Source of the DNA: DYJE01 sp041660385
GTDB taxonomy: Bacteria; Desulfobacterota; Desulfobacteria; Desulfobacterales; Desulfolunaceae
Direction: 5' to 3'
Length of the DNA stretch: 64,000 nt
Assembly (NCBI GenBank): GCA_041660385.1
Contig: JBAZWJ010000011.1
Coordinates: 40,530 to 104,529, forward strand
Of the stretch, positions 39,725-48,386 are shown piece by piece (positions within the stretch are counted from its first letter, which is position 1; the number at the start of each line of letters is the position of its first letter). Both the position numbers and the translations under genes were made by a program. A model generated the notes under the pieces. The model did no database searches. It worked only from the letters and a program-made list of their open reading frames with translations, and had not been told where the DNA came from.

Positions 39725-41977
39725 TCATCCGCACTTCGAATAACCGCAGGAATGACAGGTCATGCAGCCTTCCTCGAAAGCAATGGTCATGCCACAATCC
39801 GGGCAAACATCAGCTTTCAGGGAGTTGGAAAACTTTTTTGATTTGTTTACAATTCTGTCTTTATAGCGTTTCTCAAGAACACGACCAATGGCGTCGGGAA
39901 TGGAAAGAACCGGGCCGCCTTTCTGGAATACGGCATGTTCACCGCCAATGCCTTTGACCTGTTCGATGATTTCACCCACATCCACACCTGATCGTAATGC
40001 AAGGGAAACAAGCCGTCCAATAGCTTCGGTTTTGGCTGTGGTGGATTTCCCGGATTTTCCAATGGTAGCAAACACTTCGAAAGGACGTCCTTCGAATTCA
40101 GTAACTGTAACGTAAAGCTGACCCATTCCGGTGTTCATTTTAGTGGTAAAACCTTCCAGTGTTTCAGGTCGTTCTTTCATCCGGTGAGGTATGGGGCCGT
40201 TCGCCTCTCCGTCTTCCTGCTTGGGAGCGTTGTTGAACGAAAGAACCTGGTTTTCCTTGCTTCCGTCCCTGTAAATGGTGACACCTTTGCAACCCAGATC
40301 AAAGGCCTGATTGTATATGGCCATCACGTCATCGGCTGTTGCATTTTCAGGCAGGTTCACGGTTTTGGACACGGCATTGTCCGTGTATTTCTGGAAAGCC
40401 GCCTGCATACGGATATGCCATTCGGGAGGCACATCATGGGCCGTCACATAAACATGACGGACCTCTTCCGGGATTTCATCCAGCTCTGCAATACCTCCCA
40501 TGCAAGCGATGTTTTCCATGAGATCAAGGCTGTAGAATCCGTGTTCTTTGGCTTTGGCTTCGAACCAGGGGTTCACTTCGGTGAGCTCGTTGTTATCCAT
40601 CACCCGCCGAACAAAACTTAAAGCAAACAGAGGTTCGATGCCGCTGGAGCAATTAGCAAGAATGGAAAGGGTGCCCGTGGGGGCAATGGTGGTGGTAGTG
40701 GCGTTTCGTAACGTATAGTCTTTTTTGTTTTTATAGATGCTTTTGTCGAAGTTGGAAAAAACGCCACGTTCTTTTCCAAGAACGCAGGAAGCCTTATGAG
40801 ACTCATTCTGGATAAATCCCATGACCGATTCGGCAAGGGCAATGGCTTCTTCCGAATTGTAGGGAATATTCAACTGAAACAGCATGTCGGCAAACCCCAT
40901 GACTCCAAGGCCGATTTTTCTGTTTCCTTTGACCATGTCGTTGATTTCAGCAAGGGGATAGACACTCATGTCGATGGTATCGTCAAGAAACCGGACGGAA
41001 AGCTCCACAGTTTCTTTGAGAGCTTTGTAATCCACCACGTTTTTTTCTTCTTTGTCGTTCCAGGCAACAAAAGCCGAAAGATTGATAGAGCCCAGGTTGC
41101 AAGCCTCCATGGGCAGAAGAGGCTGCTCACCGCAGGGGTTGGTGGACTCGATCTGACCGATTTCAGGTGTTGGGTTGTCCTTGTTGATCTTGTCGAGGAA
41201 AATAATGCCGGGGTCACCATTCTGCCAGGCCTGTTTGATGATGGCATTATAAACATCAGCTGCGTTCAAGGTTCCTGCCGAGTCCCCGTTTCTGGGGTCG
41301 ATAAGTTTGTAGTTCTTTCCTGCGCGGGCTGCCTTGATGAACGCATCGGTCACTCCAACGGAGATATTGAAGTTGTTCAGCGCCCTGTCTTCCCGCTTGC
41401 AGTGGATGAACTCAATGATATCCGGGTGGTCTACCCGGAGAATGGCCATGTTGGCTCCGCGCCGTGTTCCGCCCTGTTTAATCTGCTCGGTGGCTGTGTT
41501 AAAAATTTTCATGAACGAAACCGGGCCTGAGGCCACGCCGCCTGTGGAACCCACACGGCAGTCTTTGGCCCGGAGTCTGGAAAAGGAAAACCCTGTTCCA
41601 CCACCTGATTTGTGGATCAGAGCTGCGTTTTTCACTGTCTCAAAGATCTTGTCCAGACTGTCTTCCACGGGTAGCACAAAACAGGCGGCAAGCTGTCCAA
41701 GCTCATTCCCGGCGTTCATCAGAGTGGGGGAGTTGGGCAGGAATCTGAACTCGGTCATCATGGCATAAAACTGGTCCTCGATTTTTTTCATGTCCGACTC
41801 GGCCGTTCCGTAAAGCTTTTCAGCCTGGACAATATGACGAGCCACACGGCGGAAAAGACCTTCAGGTGTTTCGATGATTTTCCCGTGGACGTCTTTTTTC
41901 AGGTACCGCTTTTCAAGAACGGTCAAGGTGTTTTTTGGAAGGACAAGGCTTTTGGACGAGGATGACTTTTTGTTCAT
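39725..41977 (-). CDS. nrdJ: adenosylcobalamin-dependent (class II) ribonucleotide reductase
   Basis: A 750-residue class II RNR. NSPTLMNAGNELGQLAACFVLP holds the first redox Cys. NPCGEQPLLPMEACNLGSINLS carries the glycyl/thiyl Cys region, KTNLP-type and ATITTIAPTGTLS motifs follow, and the C-terminus ends in a zinc ribbon CPDCGMTIAFEEGCMTCHSC. It makes deoxynucleotides without oxygen, using B12. It stands alone, with no nrdR or B12 gene beside it. RBS GGAGCCC, ten bases from ATG. Confidence 0.93.
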   Translation of the reverse strand: MNKKSSSSKSLVLPKNTLTVLEKRYLKKDVHGKIIETPEGLFRRVARHIVQAEKLYGTAESDMKKIEDQFYAMMTEFRFLPNSPTLMNAGNELGQLAACFVLPVEDSLDKIFETVKNAALIHKSGGGTGFSFSRLRAKDCRVGSTGGVASGPVSFMKIFNTATEQIKQGGTRRGANMAILRVDHPDIIEFIHCKREDRALNNFNISVGVTDAFIKAARAGKNYKLIDPRNGDSAGTLNAADVYNAIIKQAWQNGDPGIIFLDKINKDNPTPEIGQIESTNPCGEQPLLPMEACNLGSINLSAFVAWNDKEEKNVVDYKALKETVELSVRFLDDTIDMSVYPLAEINDMVKGNRKIGLGVMGFADMLFQLNIPYNSEEAIALAESVMGFIQNESHKASCVLGKERGVFSNFDKSIYKNKKDYTLRNATTTTIAPTGTLSILANCSSGIEPLFALSFVRRVMDNNELTEVNPWFEAKAKEHGFYSLDLMENIACMGGIAELDEIPEEVRHVYVTAHDVPPEWHIRMQAAFQKYTDNAVSKTVNLPENATADDVMAIYNQAFDLGCKGVTIYRDGSKENQVLSFNNAPKQEDGEANGPIPHRMKERPETLEGFTTKMNTGMGQLYVTVTEFEGRPFEVFATIGKSGKSTTAKTEAIGRLVSLALRSGVDVGEIIEQVKGIGGEHAVFQKGGPVLSIPDAIGRVLEKRYKDRIVNKSKKFSNSLKADVCPDCGMTIAFEEGCMTCHSCGYSKCG

Positions 41978-42147
41978 TTATTTTCGGGCTCCCGTTTGTC
42001 GACCCTCTTCAATCATCATGAACAAAAAAACCGGTCCGACGTCCCTCGCGTTTCAGGGTCGTTTTCAAATGGTCTTTTGTCGATGTGATAATGAGCTGAA
42101 GGCCGTGGCGTTAAGATTGATTGTTAATTATTTCGATCAAAAATACA

Positions 42148-42192
42148 TACACCATATTGTGTTGTCAAGTAATAATCACACCATATGTCGTA
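42148..42192 (-). promoter_or_regulatory. possible tandem NrdR-like boxes upstream of nrdJ
   Basis: CACCATAT occurs at 42150 and again at 42179, on either side of a 21-base gap; the first unit is near-palindromic (ACACCATATTGTGT). NrdR, the RNR repressor, binds paired ACAC-ATAT-GTGT boxes a few helical turns apart. The match is only partial (14 rather than 16 bases). Confidence 0.35.
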
Positions 42193-42250
42193 ATAATTAT
42201 GAGCCTGCCGTGTTCTTCCTTTTTGCACCCATGTTGTGACTCTGAACTCG

Positions 42251-42328
42251 TATGGGTTACGCTGCGCTCCACCCAACCTGCACATTCGCGGAGGAAGTAG
42301 GATGGGTGGAGCCAAAGCGTAACCCATC
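42251..42328. repeat. inverted repeat, GGGTTACGC/GGTGGAGCC family
   Basis: TATGGGTTACGCTGCGCTCC-ACCC (42251-) and its inverted partner GATGGGTGGAGCCAAAGCGT-AACCC (to 42328) form arms of about 30 bases around a 15-base loop. The right arm and about 45 bases beyond it recur downstream of hisA at 43322-43400 as a direct repeat. Apart from this and the possible NrdR boxes, 41978-42462 contains no gene I can support. Confidence 0.78.
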
Positions 42329-42462
42329 ACTTACGTGCGATAAAGATGGAGTATTTGTTGCCATGTTAATATTAAAGCATTTGACATGCCGCAAATCGCT
42401 AAGGTAAAAACTCACATCCCCATGAATCCCATGGGCAAAACCCATCAACAACCGAGGTGATA

Positions 42463-43224
42463 ATGAAGTTCAGACCCTGCATCGACCTTCATCAGGGAGT
42501 GGTCAAACAGATCGTCGGCTCCACGCTGACCGACGGGGACGACTCGCCCCAGACCAATTTCCAGGCAGAAAAACCAGCCCGATGGTTTGCCGAAATGTAC
42601 CGAAAGGACAAACTCACCGGAGGACATGTAATCCAGTTAGGACCAGGAAACGATCAGGCCGCATCTGAAGCACTCATGGCCTGGCCCGATGGTCTCCAGA
42701 TCGGGGGTGGTATCACACTTGACAACTGCGCTGTCTGGATTGACAAAGGAGCCGCAGCCGTCATCGTCACGTCCTATGTGTTTCATGACGGAGTTATCGA
42801 CAAAGACCGACTGACACGGCTTTCGGAAAAAGTGGGCAAGCAGAGGCTTGTTCTTGATTTAAGTTGCAGAAAAAAAGGCGATGACTATCTGGTGGTAACC
42901 AACCGCTGGCAGACCTTTACCCGGGAAAAAGTGTGTTTTGATCTGCTTGACGATCTTTCAGGCTATTGTTCAGAATTTCTTATCCACGCAGTGGACGTGG
43001 AAGGCATGTGCCGTGGCATCGAAACACCCCTGGTTGAACTGCTGGGCCGCTGGGCCGGAATCCCTGTGACCTACGCCGGTGGCATCCGTTCCATGGACGA
43101 TATCAACACCATCGGATCTCTTGGAAACGGTAACATTGATTACACGGTGGGCAGCGCTTTGGATATCTTCGGGGGGACACATCTGAAATATCAGGACCTG
43201 GTGAGGCTGGGGAGCCGTTGTTGA
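42463..43224 (+). CDS. hisA: HisA-type ProFAR isomerase, eukaryotic-like (HIS6 form)
   Basis: About 253 residues of the HisA/HisF TIM-barrel family: FRPCIDLHQGVVKQIVG at the start, GGGITLDNCAVWIDKGAAAVIV at the second phosphate site, and TYAGGIRSMDDI at the first. The PCIDLHQGVVKQIVG opening, an AVDVEGMCRGI strand and overall length match the eukaryotic HIS6 group (TIGR02129 type) better than ordinary bacterial HisA. It performs the fourth step of histidine synthesis. No other his gene is nearby, and the gene lies between direct repeats. The ATG at 42463 follows GAGGTGAT. Confidence 0.85.
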   Translation: MKFRPCIDLHQGVVKQIVGSTLTDGDDSPQTNFQAEKPARWFAEMYRKDKLTGGHVIQLGPGNDQAASEALMAWPDGLQIGGGITLDNCAVWIDKGAAAVIVTSYVFHDGVIDKDRLTRLSEKVGKQRLVLDLSCRKKGDDYLVVTNRWQTFTREKVCFDLLDDLSGYCSEFLIHAVDVEGMCRGIETPLVELLGRWAGIPVTYAGGIRSMDDINTIGSLGNGNIDYTVGSALDIFGGTHLKYQDLVRLGSRC

Positions 43225-43245
43225 ATGATCATTAACGTATGGACC

Positions 43246-43456
43246 GTAGGGGCGACCCGCCGGTCGCCCAGCTTGCGTCACCAAATATTTTTATATAGCG
43301 GCTTGGGTGACCACAATGCGTAGAATGGGTGGAGCCAAAGCGTAACCCATCGTTTCCATGCGATAAACATGGCGGTTTTTTGTTGCCAGGCTAATACTAT
43401 TCCGATTCGCATTCATCATGACATGATCATCAGGCGGGTTTGGAACCCGCCCCTAC
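43246..43456. repeat. palindrome cluster downstream of hisA
   Basis: GTAGGGGCGACCCGCCGGTC (43247-) is a GGGCGACC palindrome. 43322-43400 repeats directly the sequence right of the 42251 element (AATGGGTGGAGCCAAAGCGT, then TGCGATAAA-ATGG and TTGTTGCCA). 43431-43456 is a CAGGCGGGTTTGGAACCCGC palindrome of the GGTTCC family. Confidence 0.8.
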
Positions 43457-43510
43457 GGCTTGAGTATCATCTTGACTGCAACTGGATAATCTACCGATTT
43501 AAAAAAGAAA

Positions 43511-43547
43511 ACGCCTGAAGACAACAGAGTCGTTCAGGCGTTTTTTT
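43511..43547. terminator. intrinsic terminator between hisA and queD
   Basis: ACGCCTGAA (43511-43519) pairs with TTCAGGCGT (43533-43541), followed by seven T. An A-rich tract on the other side allows it to work for queD's converging transcript as well. Confidence 0.9.
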
Positions 43548-43550
43548 GTA

Positions 43551-43928
43551 TTATCTGTCTAAGGTGTATGTAGCACAGGAATCATCCGATTCCCACACAT
43601 GAACTCTGGAAACCCAGATTCTGTCCTTTTCAGGAAGTACTTTCTGAACTTCTTCAGCAATATACACCGAGATATTCTCGGATGACGGGGGTATTTTAGA
43701 AAACACCTCGTGTTCGTTCAGATAGGAATGATCCAGGCGATCCACAATCTCACGAACATGTTTTTTCACAATACCGAAATCCAGAAGCACGCCGCCTGGA
43801 TCCAGAGTTTTCCCAGCCACACACACTTCAACTTTCCAGTTGTGGCCATGAAGGTTTTCACATTGCTGGGCCACCATGGTAAGCCGGTGGGCTGCGGCGA
43901 ATCGGCATAAGACTTTCAATTCAAACAT
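43551..43928 (-). CDS. queD: 6-carboxytetrahydropterin synthase
   Basis: A 125-residue QueD/PTPS family enzyme of queuosine synthesis. Zinc ligands are in FAAAHRL and ENLHGHNW; the catalytic Cys is in QQCENLHGH and the catalytic His in LDHSYLNE; SSENIS and WESDDSCATY complete the pattern. It stands alone here, without queC or queE. RBS GGAGTTAG. Confidence 0.9.
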   Translation of the reverse strand: MFELKVLCRFAAAHRLTMVAQQCENLHGHNWKVEVCVAGKTLDPGGVLLDFGIVKKHVREIVDRLDHSYLNEHEVFSKIPPSSENISVYIAEEVQKVLPEKDRIWVSRVHVWESDDSCATYTLDR

Positions 43929-44003
43929 AAAATTCTAACTCCAATGGTGATAGTAAGTGTTCATGGTCAATCGGTGCACATAGTTCAAAATCTATTTGCT
44001 CTC

Positions 44004-44030
44004 GTAGGAGCAGGTTCCAAACCCGTCCCC
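44004..44030. repeat. GCAGGTTCCAAACCCGTCCC palindrome
   Basis: Degenerate copy of the GGTTCCAAACC repeat between queD and dnaJ. Confidence 0.65.
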
Positions 44031-44053
44031 AACCACACGCCGTCTTAAATACA

Positions 44054-45157
44054 TTATGTATTCTTAAGAAGATTCTTCAACCGGCTCGTAAACTTGCTGG
44101 AATCAAGATCCTCAAATTCCTTCAACAGTTTTTCCTGCTTCTTGGATAACTTGGTCGGTGTTTTGATTTCCACCTGAATGATCTGGTCTCCACGCTGTCC
44201 GCTCCGAAGTGATGCAATGCCCTGATTAGGCAGACGGAACGTATCTCCGTACTGGGTTCCTGGTGGAATTTTAAGGGTTTCCTCTCCGGTCAGCGTTTTG
44301 ACAATGATCTTTGCACCAAGCGTTGCCTGAACAAAAGAAATCTCGGCAAGGCAGATCACATCATTCTGATTTCTTTGGAAGTATTTATGGGGTTTGACCT
44401 GAAGGAAAACATAAAGATCACCGGGGGAGCCTCCGTTGGGGCTGGATTCGCCTTCTCCGTTAAGCCTCAGACGAGAACCTGAATCCACGCCCGCCGGGAC
44501 TTTGAGGGACACGGTTTTTTTCACATAAACCTGCCCACGACCATGGCACTCGGGGCAAGGGCTGGTGATGCGCTTTCCACGGCCATGGCAGGTAGGGCAT
44601 GTGGTTCTCACGGTGAAAAAACCCTGGCTCTGGGTATGCTGGCCTGTTCCCCGGCATGTCCCACAGACTTCCGGGTGGGTTCCGGGCTTGCAGCCATCAC
44701 CCTGGCAAGTCCCACAAACCTGCATCTTTTCGATCGACAGCTCTTTTTCAGTTCCAAAAGCCGCTTCCATGAATTCAATGGTAAGATCGTAGCGAAGGTC
44801 CTGACCTCTCTGGGTCCTCTGACCTCCCCGCCCACGATTCGAACCGCCAAAACCGAAAAAGTCTTCAAAGATATCTCCGAAACTGGAAAATATATCCTCG
44901 AAACCACCGGCTCCTGAAAAACCGGTTCCAGCCAGACCTTTGTGTCCGTACTGATCGTAGACCCGGCGCTTCTGGGGATCGGTCAGAACCTCATAAGCTT
45001 CCGCCGCTTCTTTGAATTTATCTTCGGCTTCCTTGTTGTCGGGATTCCGGTCCGGATGGTACTGGAGAGCCAGTTTCCGGTATTTGGCTTTAAGCTCGGC
45101 AGCATCGGCATCCCGACCCACACCAAGCACTTCATAGTAATCACGTTTGCTTGTCAT
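44054..45157 (-). CDS. dnaJ: chaperone DnaJ
   Basis: A 367-residue type I DnaJ: J domain with YHPDRNPDNK (HPD), a Gly/Phe-rich stretch (GLAGTGFSGAGGFEDIFSS), four CxxCxGxG zinc repeats (CGTCQGDG, CGTCRGTG, CPTCHGRG, CPECHGRG), and the C-terminal substrate domain. It stimulates DnaK. dnaK is not adjacent. A weak ribosome site precedes the ATG. Confidence 0.95.
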   Translation of the reverse strand: MTSKRDYYEVLGVGRDADAAELKAKYRKLALQYHPDRNPDNKEAEDKFKEAAEAYEVLTDPQKRRVYDQYGHKGLAGTGFSGAGGFEDIFSSFGDIFEDFFGFGGSNRGRGGQRTQRGQDLRYDLTIEFMEAAFGTEKELSIEKMQVCGTCQGDGCKPGTHPEVCGTCRGTGQHTQSQGFFTVRTTCPTCHGRGKRITSPCPECHGRGQVYVKKTVSLKVPAGVDSGSRLRLNGEGESSPNGGSPGDLYVFLQVKPHKYFQRNQNDVICLAEISFVQATLGAKIIVKTLTGEETLKIPPGTQYGDTFRLPNQGIASLRSGQRGDQIIQVEIKTPTKLSKKQEKLLKEFEDLDSSKFTSRLKNLLKNT

Positions 45158-45311
45158 CTAAAAAACCTGAAATTAATATCCATATATTGTAACACCGGCG
45201 CTCATATGATAAAGCCTTTGCCGATGTCGGTTGATTGTTGCATTCGATATAAAACAACGGGCTTCGTTTGTAAACTAACCATTTAAATTAATCTATAATT
45301 CAGGAATGTCA

Positions 45312-46028
45312 ATGAGTCCGAATGAATTACCTTTTATCCGGGAAATGTTCGACCGGATCGCCCCCCGCTATGATTTCTTGAACAGAACCCTTTCCATGAA
45401 ACGTGATGTGGCCTGGAGAAAGGAAATGGCGAGATCCCTTGATCTGAAAAAAGGCGAACCGGCGACAGTTCTTGATGTGGCCTGCGGAACGTGTGATGTG
45501 GCCCTGGAAGTATTAAACCAGACCGGTAAAAAAACCTCGGTCATCGGACTTGATTTTTCTTTTAATATGCTTGTTCTGGGCAAAGAAAAAATAAAAAACA
45601 GCTGTGCAGATAACCGCATCCAGGTCCTTGCCGGAAACGCCCTGGGCCTCCCCTTCAAGTCCTGTCTTTTTGATGCCGTGACCATCGCCTTCGGTATCCG
45701 AAATATTGCCGACAAACAAAAAGCCCTTTCCGAATTCGCCCGCTGCATGAAACCGAACGGAACTGTGGCAGTCCTCGAACTCTCCACCCCTGAAAACAAA
45801 TTATTCCAGGCCCTGTACCTTTTTTATTTCAAAAAGGTCCTTCCCTTCATCGGCGGCCTGTTCTCAAAAAACCGCTCCGCCTATGAATACCTCCCGGAAT
45901 CGGTCCTGCGCTTCCCCCGTTCCGAAGACTTCGCCCAGATCATGGAGGCCGCCGGATTCAAAGAAGTGGCCTGGAAAAAAATGACCTTCGGCATCGTCAC
46001 ATTGTACACCGGATTAAAAGCCGACTGA
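45312..46028 (+). CDS. ubiE: demethylmenaquinone methyltransferase
   Basis: A 238-residue UbiE/MenG methyltransferase: EMFDRIAPRYDFLNRTLSM, then motif I VLDVACGTCDVAL, and VTIAFGIRNIADKQKAL and KKVLPFIGGLFSKN further on. The SAM loop GTGD of most members reads GTCD. It would methylate demethylmenaquinone in an anaerobe. The ATG at 45312 has AGGA upstream; an in-frame ATG lies six bases earlier. Confidence 0.9.
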   Translation: MSPNELPFIREMFDRIAPRYDFLNRTLSMKRDVAWRKEMARSLDLKKGEPATVLDVACGTCDVALEVLNQTGKKTSVIGLDFSFNMLVLGKEKIKNSCADNRIQVLAGNALGLPFKSCLFDAVTIAFGIRNIADKQKALSEFARCMKPNGTVAVLELSTPENKLFQALYLFYFKKVLPFIGGLFSKNRSAYEYLPESVLRFPRSEDFAQIMEAAGFKEVAWKKMTFGIVTLYTGLKAD

Positions 46029-46030
46029 TC

Positions 46031-46093
46031 CCCCGGGCACGCCAATTTCCCATTGCACCTACCCGGGCACGCCAATCTCCCGATTGGCATGCG
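46031..46093. repeat. CCCGGGCACGCCAAT direct repeats
   Basis: CCCGGGCACGCCAATTTCCC and CCCGGGCACGCCAATCTCCC start 30 bases apart downstream of ubiE; the second can pair with GATTGGCATGC (46083-46093). Confidence 0.75.
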
Positions 46094-46234
46094 ACACCCT
46101 ATCAACCCGAATCGCTGATTGAATTTTCTCCGAAATCTCTTTCATCTCAAATCGGGTTGAAGCACGAAACCCAACAAATTGACCCGCACCACAAAAGAAT
46201 CCGATACATGTTTTATCAATTATAAATTATCAAT

Positions 46235-46459
46235 TCACTCGACAGATCTTTCCCTTGATTCCCTAACCGCCTCAAGAATATCTTTCGTGGTTGCCCTGGT
46301 TTGAATCCCAGGCACGTCAAACGGTGATTTATCACTTTTTCTAAATACAATTGAAAAATTTTCCCCGCCTCGTCTTTTGATAACAACCTCTTCCGTTCTT
46401 GCAACATTAAGAACATCCGAAAGACGCTGCATAGCTTCGGAATATGTAAATACCTTCAT
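46235..46459 (-). CDS. Phd/YefM-type antitoxin
   Basis: A 74-residue protein: MKVFTYSEAMQRLSDVLNVA, then RTEEVVIKRRGGENFSIV, the arrangement of Phd/YefM antitoxins (an N-terminal DNA-binding fold and a disordered C-terminal toxin-binding part). RBS GGAG. Its toxin is not intact; a fragment of a PIN-domain protein precedes it on the same strand. Confidence 0.75.
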   Translation of the reverse strand: MKVFTYSEAMQRLSDVLNVARTEEVVIKRRGGENFSIVFRKSDKSPFDVPGIQTRATTKDILEAVRESRERSVE

Positions 46460-46465
46460 TTTATC

Positions 46466-46540
46466 TTACTCCAGAATTGCAATTCCCATTTCCCGCGCAA
46501 CCCTTTTCATACCAATGTCGAGGGTCAGTAATGGGCTTCT
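46466..46540 (-). pseudogene. C-terminal remnant of a PIN-domain toxin
   Basis: A short frame reads SPLLTLDIGMKRVAREMGIA and ends ILE-stop, with stop codons just upstream. L-TLD-GM--VA-E-G is the usual end of VapC/PIN toxins. It sits six bases before the Phd-type antitoxin start. Confidence 0.6.
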
Positions 46541-46884
46541 CTATCATCGTTGAAGTGCATTATTTGCCTGTCCCTGTTTCTGATTTTTGATCACCGCACT
46601 GCTGTTGGACAGGGTAGTGACAATCTTCGCTTTACGCAAGTGCCACCAATCCTGCTCACCACCCTCTTTCAACAACAATGTCCGGCATAGGATAATGTTT
46701 CACATTCTGACAATAAACTACCCCGCCGCAAGCGGACGGGGTATTGGGGACGCTTTTGAAAAAGCTTTGCAAAACCATTGCCTGCGGCGCAATTTATGCG
46801 CCCCAAGGGGCTGGGTATTAAACCCTCGGCTTCGCATTAAAAGGCAGGTATACTCCAGTAAAAAAGCAAAATTCTCTATGCAAA
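46541..46884. repeat. structured intergenic stretch with several hairpins
   Basis: No gene is supported. CCCCGCCGCAAGCGGACGGGG-type (46721-46741), GGCGCAATTTATGCGCC (46786-46802) and CCCCAAGGGG (46801-46810) follow each other over about 90 bases, ahead of a drop in GC. It may be a non-autonomous repeat. Confidence 0.5.
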
Positions 46885-47319
46885 TTACTTTTTTTTATTA
46901 TGAAATATTTTGAGTTTTCCATATGTGATTTCCTTAGTTTGAATCACAGGCACCGCAAACAGCGACTTATTAATTTTTTTGACCATATAAATCAAAAACT
47001 CAATTTTCAATTTTAGAACATATAAACAATAAATTGAAACAATCATTATAAAACCATAAGTATCTAATGGAGGCGAATAGAATAATAAAAATACAGTGAC
47101 CCCAGCAAACAACTTTATTAAAAACACTTTTTGTAACCCATATTTATAATGGAGTAAAAAATAATTGTTTTGATAGGATGAATGGAATATTTTTTTAAAA
47201 AAATATATGAAGGAATTATCCAGTATAAAACAAATGACAAACACGTATTTAAGATAAAAATAAGAAGAATTTAAAAAACTTTCAATAATATTGAACACCG
47301 ATACATCCTCCTGTATCAC
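46885..47319 (-). CDS. hypothetical AT-rich membrane protein
   Basis: A 144-residue protein with about four hydrophobic segments, rich in Phe, Ile, Tyr and Lys. Its base composition is far poorer in GC than neighbouring genes, a sign of transfer. The start would be GTG, and an AGGAGG lies just inside it. I do not recognise it. It may share a transcript with the acyltransferase 26 bases upstream. Confidence 0.55.
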   Translation of the reverse strand: MIQEDVSVFNIIESFLNSSYFYLKYVFVICFILDNSFIYFFKKIFHSSYQNNYFLLHYKYGLQKVFLIKLFAGVTVFLLFYSPPLDTYGFIMIVSIYCLYVLKLKIEFLIYMVKKINKSLFAVPVIQTKEITYGKLKIFHNKKK

Positions 47320-47345
47320 CCATTAAAAAAATCCGTTTCCAATAT

Positions 47346-48263
47346 TCATCTTTTCCGAGGAACAAACCTGTCAATAAAAAACAGAACGGCACTAACAGAT
47401 AGTGAAACTCCAAGAAACACGAAGATTGAAAACCAAATACCAAAACCAGTTTCCATCATCCGTGGAATAAAAACACAGAAAGGCTGGTGAACAAGGTAAA
47501 GGGGGAAAGACAGCTCACCCATATAATGAATTGCCTGTTTCCATTGGTCCGGGATGTTATCCAGGATTTGAAAGTGTTTTCCGTTGATGACATGAGCAAG
47601 AAAAATACCCAGAGTAAATTCGAACACCCGGCTGAGAGGAAACCAGTCCAGGGGGCGGTGAGGCAGGAGCTGATATTGCCCAAGAATATATCTGGCCAAG
47701 GCACTTACAACAAAGGTCAGAAGGATTGTGGTGTAAGGTTTTCTTCTGACAGCGTAACTGAGCAAGGGGTATACAAGATACATGGCCATGATAAGCCCAA
47801 TGAACCAGCTTGTGGCGAGAAAAGGGCCACCCCACAGACCGGCAAAAGCATAGCATCCGGTCAGGCTTAAAAGAACGGCCCACGGCCCCAGAACGGAAAG
47901 TGATCCAATCACCGACTGGCCGTTTTGAAAGGCTTCATAAAAATAAAGAGCGATACCGATGAACAAGGCCAGATAGTAAACAGGATAAATGCGAAGAATC
48001 CGCTTGATGATAAAATCACGGTACGTGATGTGTTTGCGATTATGCAATTCCAGAGCAAGGCCTGAGAGGACAAGAAACAGGGTCACAGCAAGGCCGCCAA
48101 GGGAAACATGATAGAAACCACGGATACCAAAGGCGCTGCCAATGGGATGATTGAGGGTCTGGCCGATGTGGGCGGTCAGCAGAAGGGTGACGGCGGCAAT
48201 TCGTATGATGTCAAGAAGGACATGGCGTTCCAAGGAATGGCCTTTCAAAAAGGATCGTATCAT
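47346..48263 (-). CDS. acyltransferase family 3 membrane protein (OafA/YrhL-like)
   Basis: A 305-residue protein with eight or more helices. ALLLTAHIG near residue 28 provides the conserved His of the AT3 family, and IKRILRIYPVYYLAL is the R-x-R-P-YYL motif. These enzymes O-acylate cell-surface sugars. LYLVHQPF near the end matches the family. A GTCGGGT/ACCCGAC hairpin lies just upstream with the ribosome site in its loop. Confidence 0.85.
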   Translation of the reverse strand: MIRSFLKGHSLERHVLLDIIRIAAVTLLLTAHIGQTLNHPIGSAFGIRGFYHVSLGGLAVTLFLVLSGLALELHNRKHITYRDFIIKRILRIYPVYYLALFIGIALYFYEAFQNGQSVIGSLSVLGPWAVLLSLTGCYAFAGLWGGPFLATSWFIGLIMAMYLVYPLLSYAVRRKPYTTILLTFVVSALARYILGQYQLLPHRPLDWFPLSRVFEFTLGIFLAHVINGKHFQILDNIPDQWKQAIHYMGELSFPLYLVHQPFCVFIPRMMETGFGIWFSIFVFLGVSLSVSAVLFFIDRFVPRKR

Positions 48264-48265
48264 TT

Positions 48266-48290
48266 GTCGGGTTTCGTTCCTCTACCCGAC
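48266..48290. repeat. GTCGGGT/ACCCGAC hairpin before the acyltransferase
   Basis: GTCGGGT (48266-48272) and ACCCGAC (48284-48290) enclose AGAGGA, the best ribosome site for the acyltransferase, on the minus strand. Confidence 0.5.
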
Positions 48291-48386
48291 CTACGAGGGT
48301 CTGACGCATTCTTGCAATGCATAAATCTATCGGGTAAAGTCAGGGATTCTCCCCGGAATGCGCCCCCACGGCACCGCCAATGCTCA

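Noticed and set aside
41978..42240. B12 riboswitch upstream of nrdJ
   Set aside because: I looked for a B12-box-like segment and did not find one; only the possible NrdR boxes remain.
46216..46416. 66-residue frame overlapping the Phd-type antitoxin
   Set aside because: It is in another frame of the antitoxin gene, which has the better ribosome site and family match.
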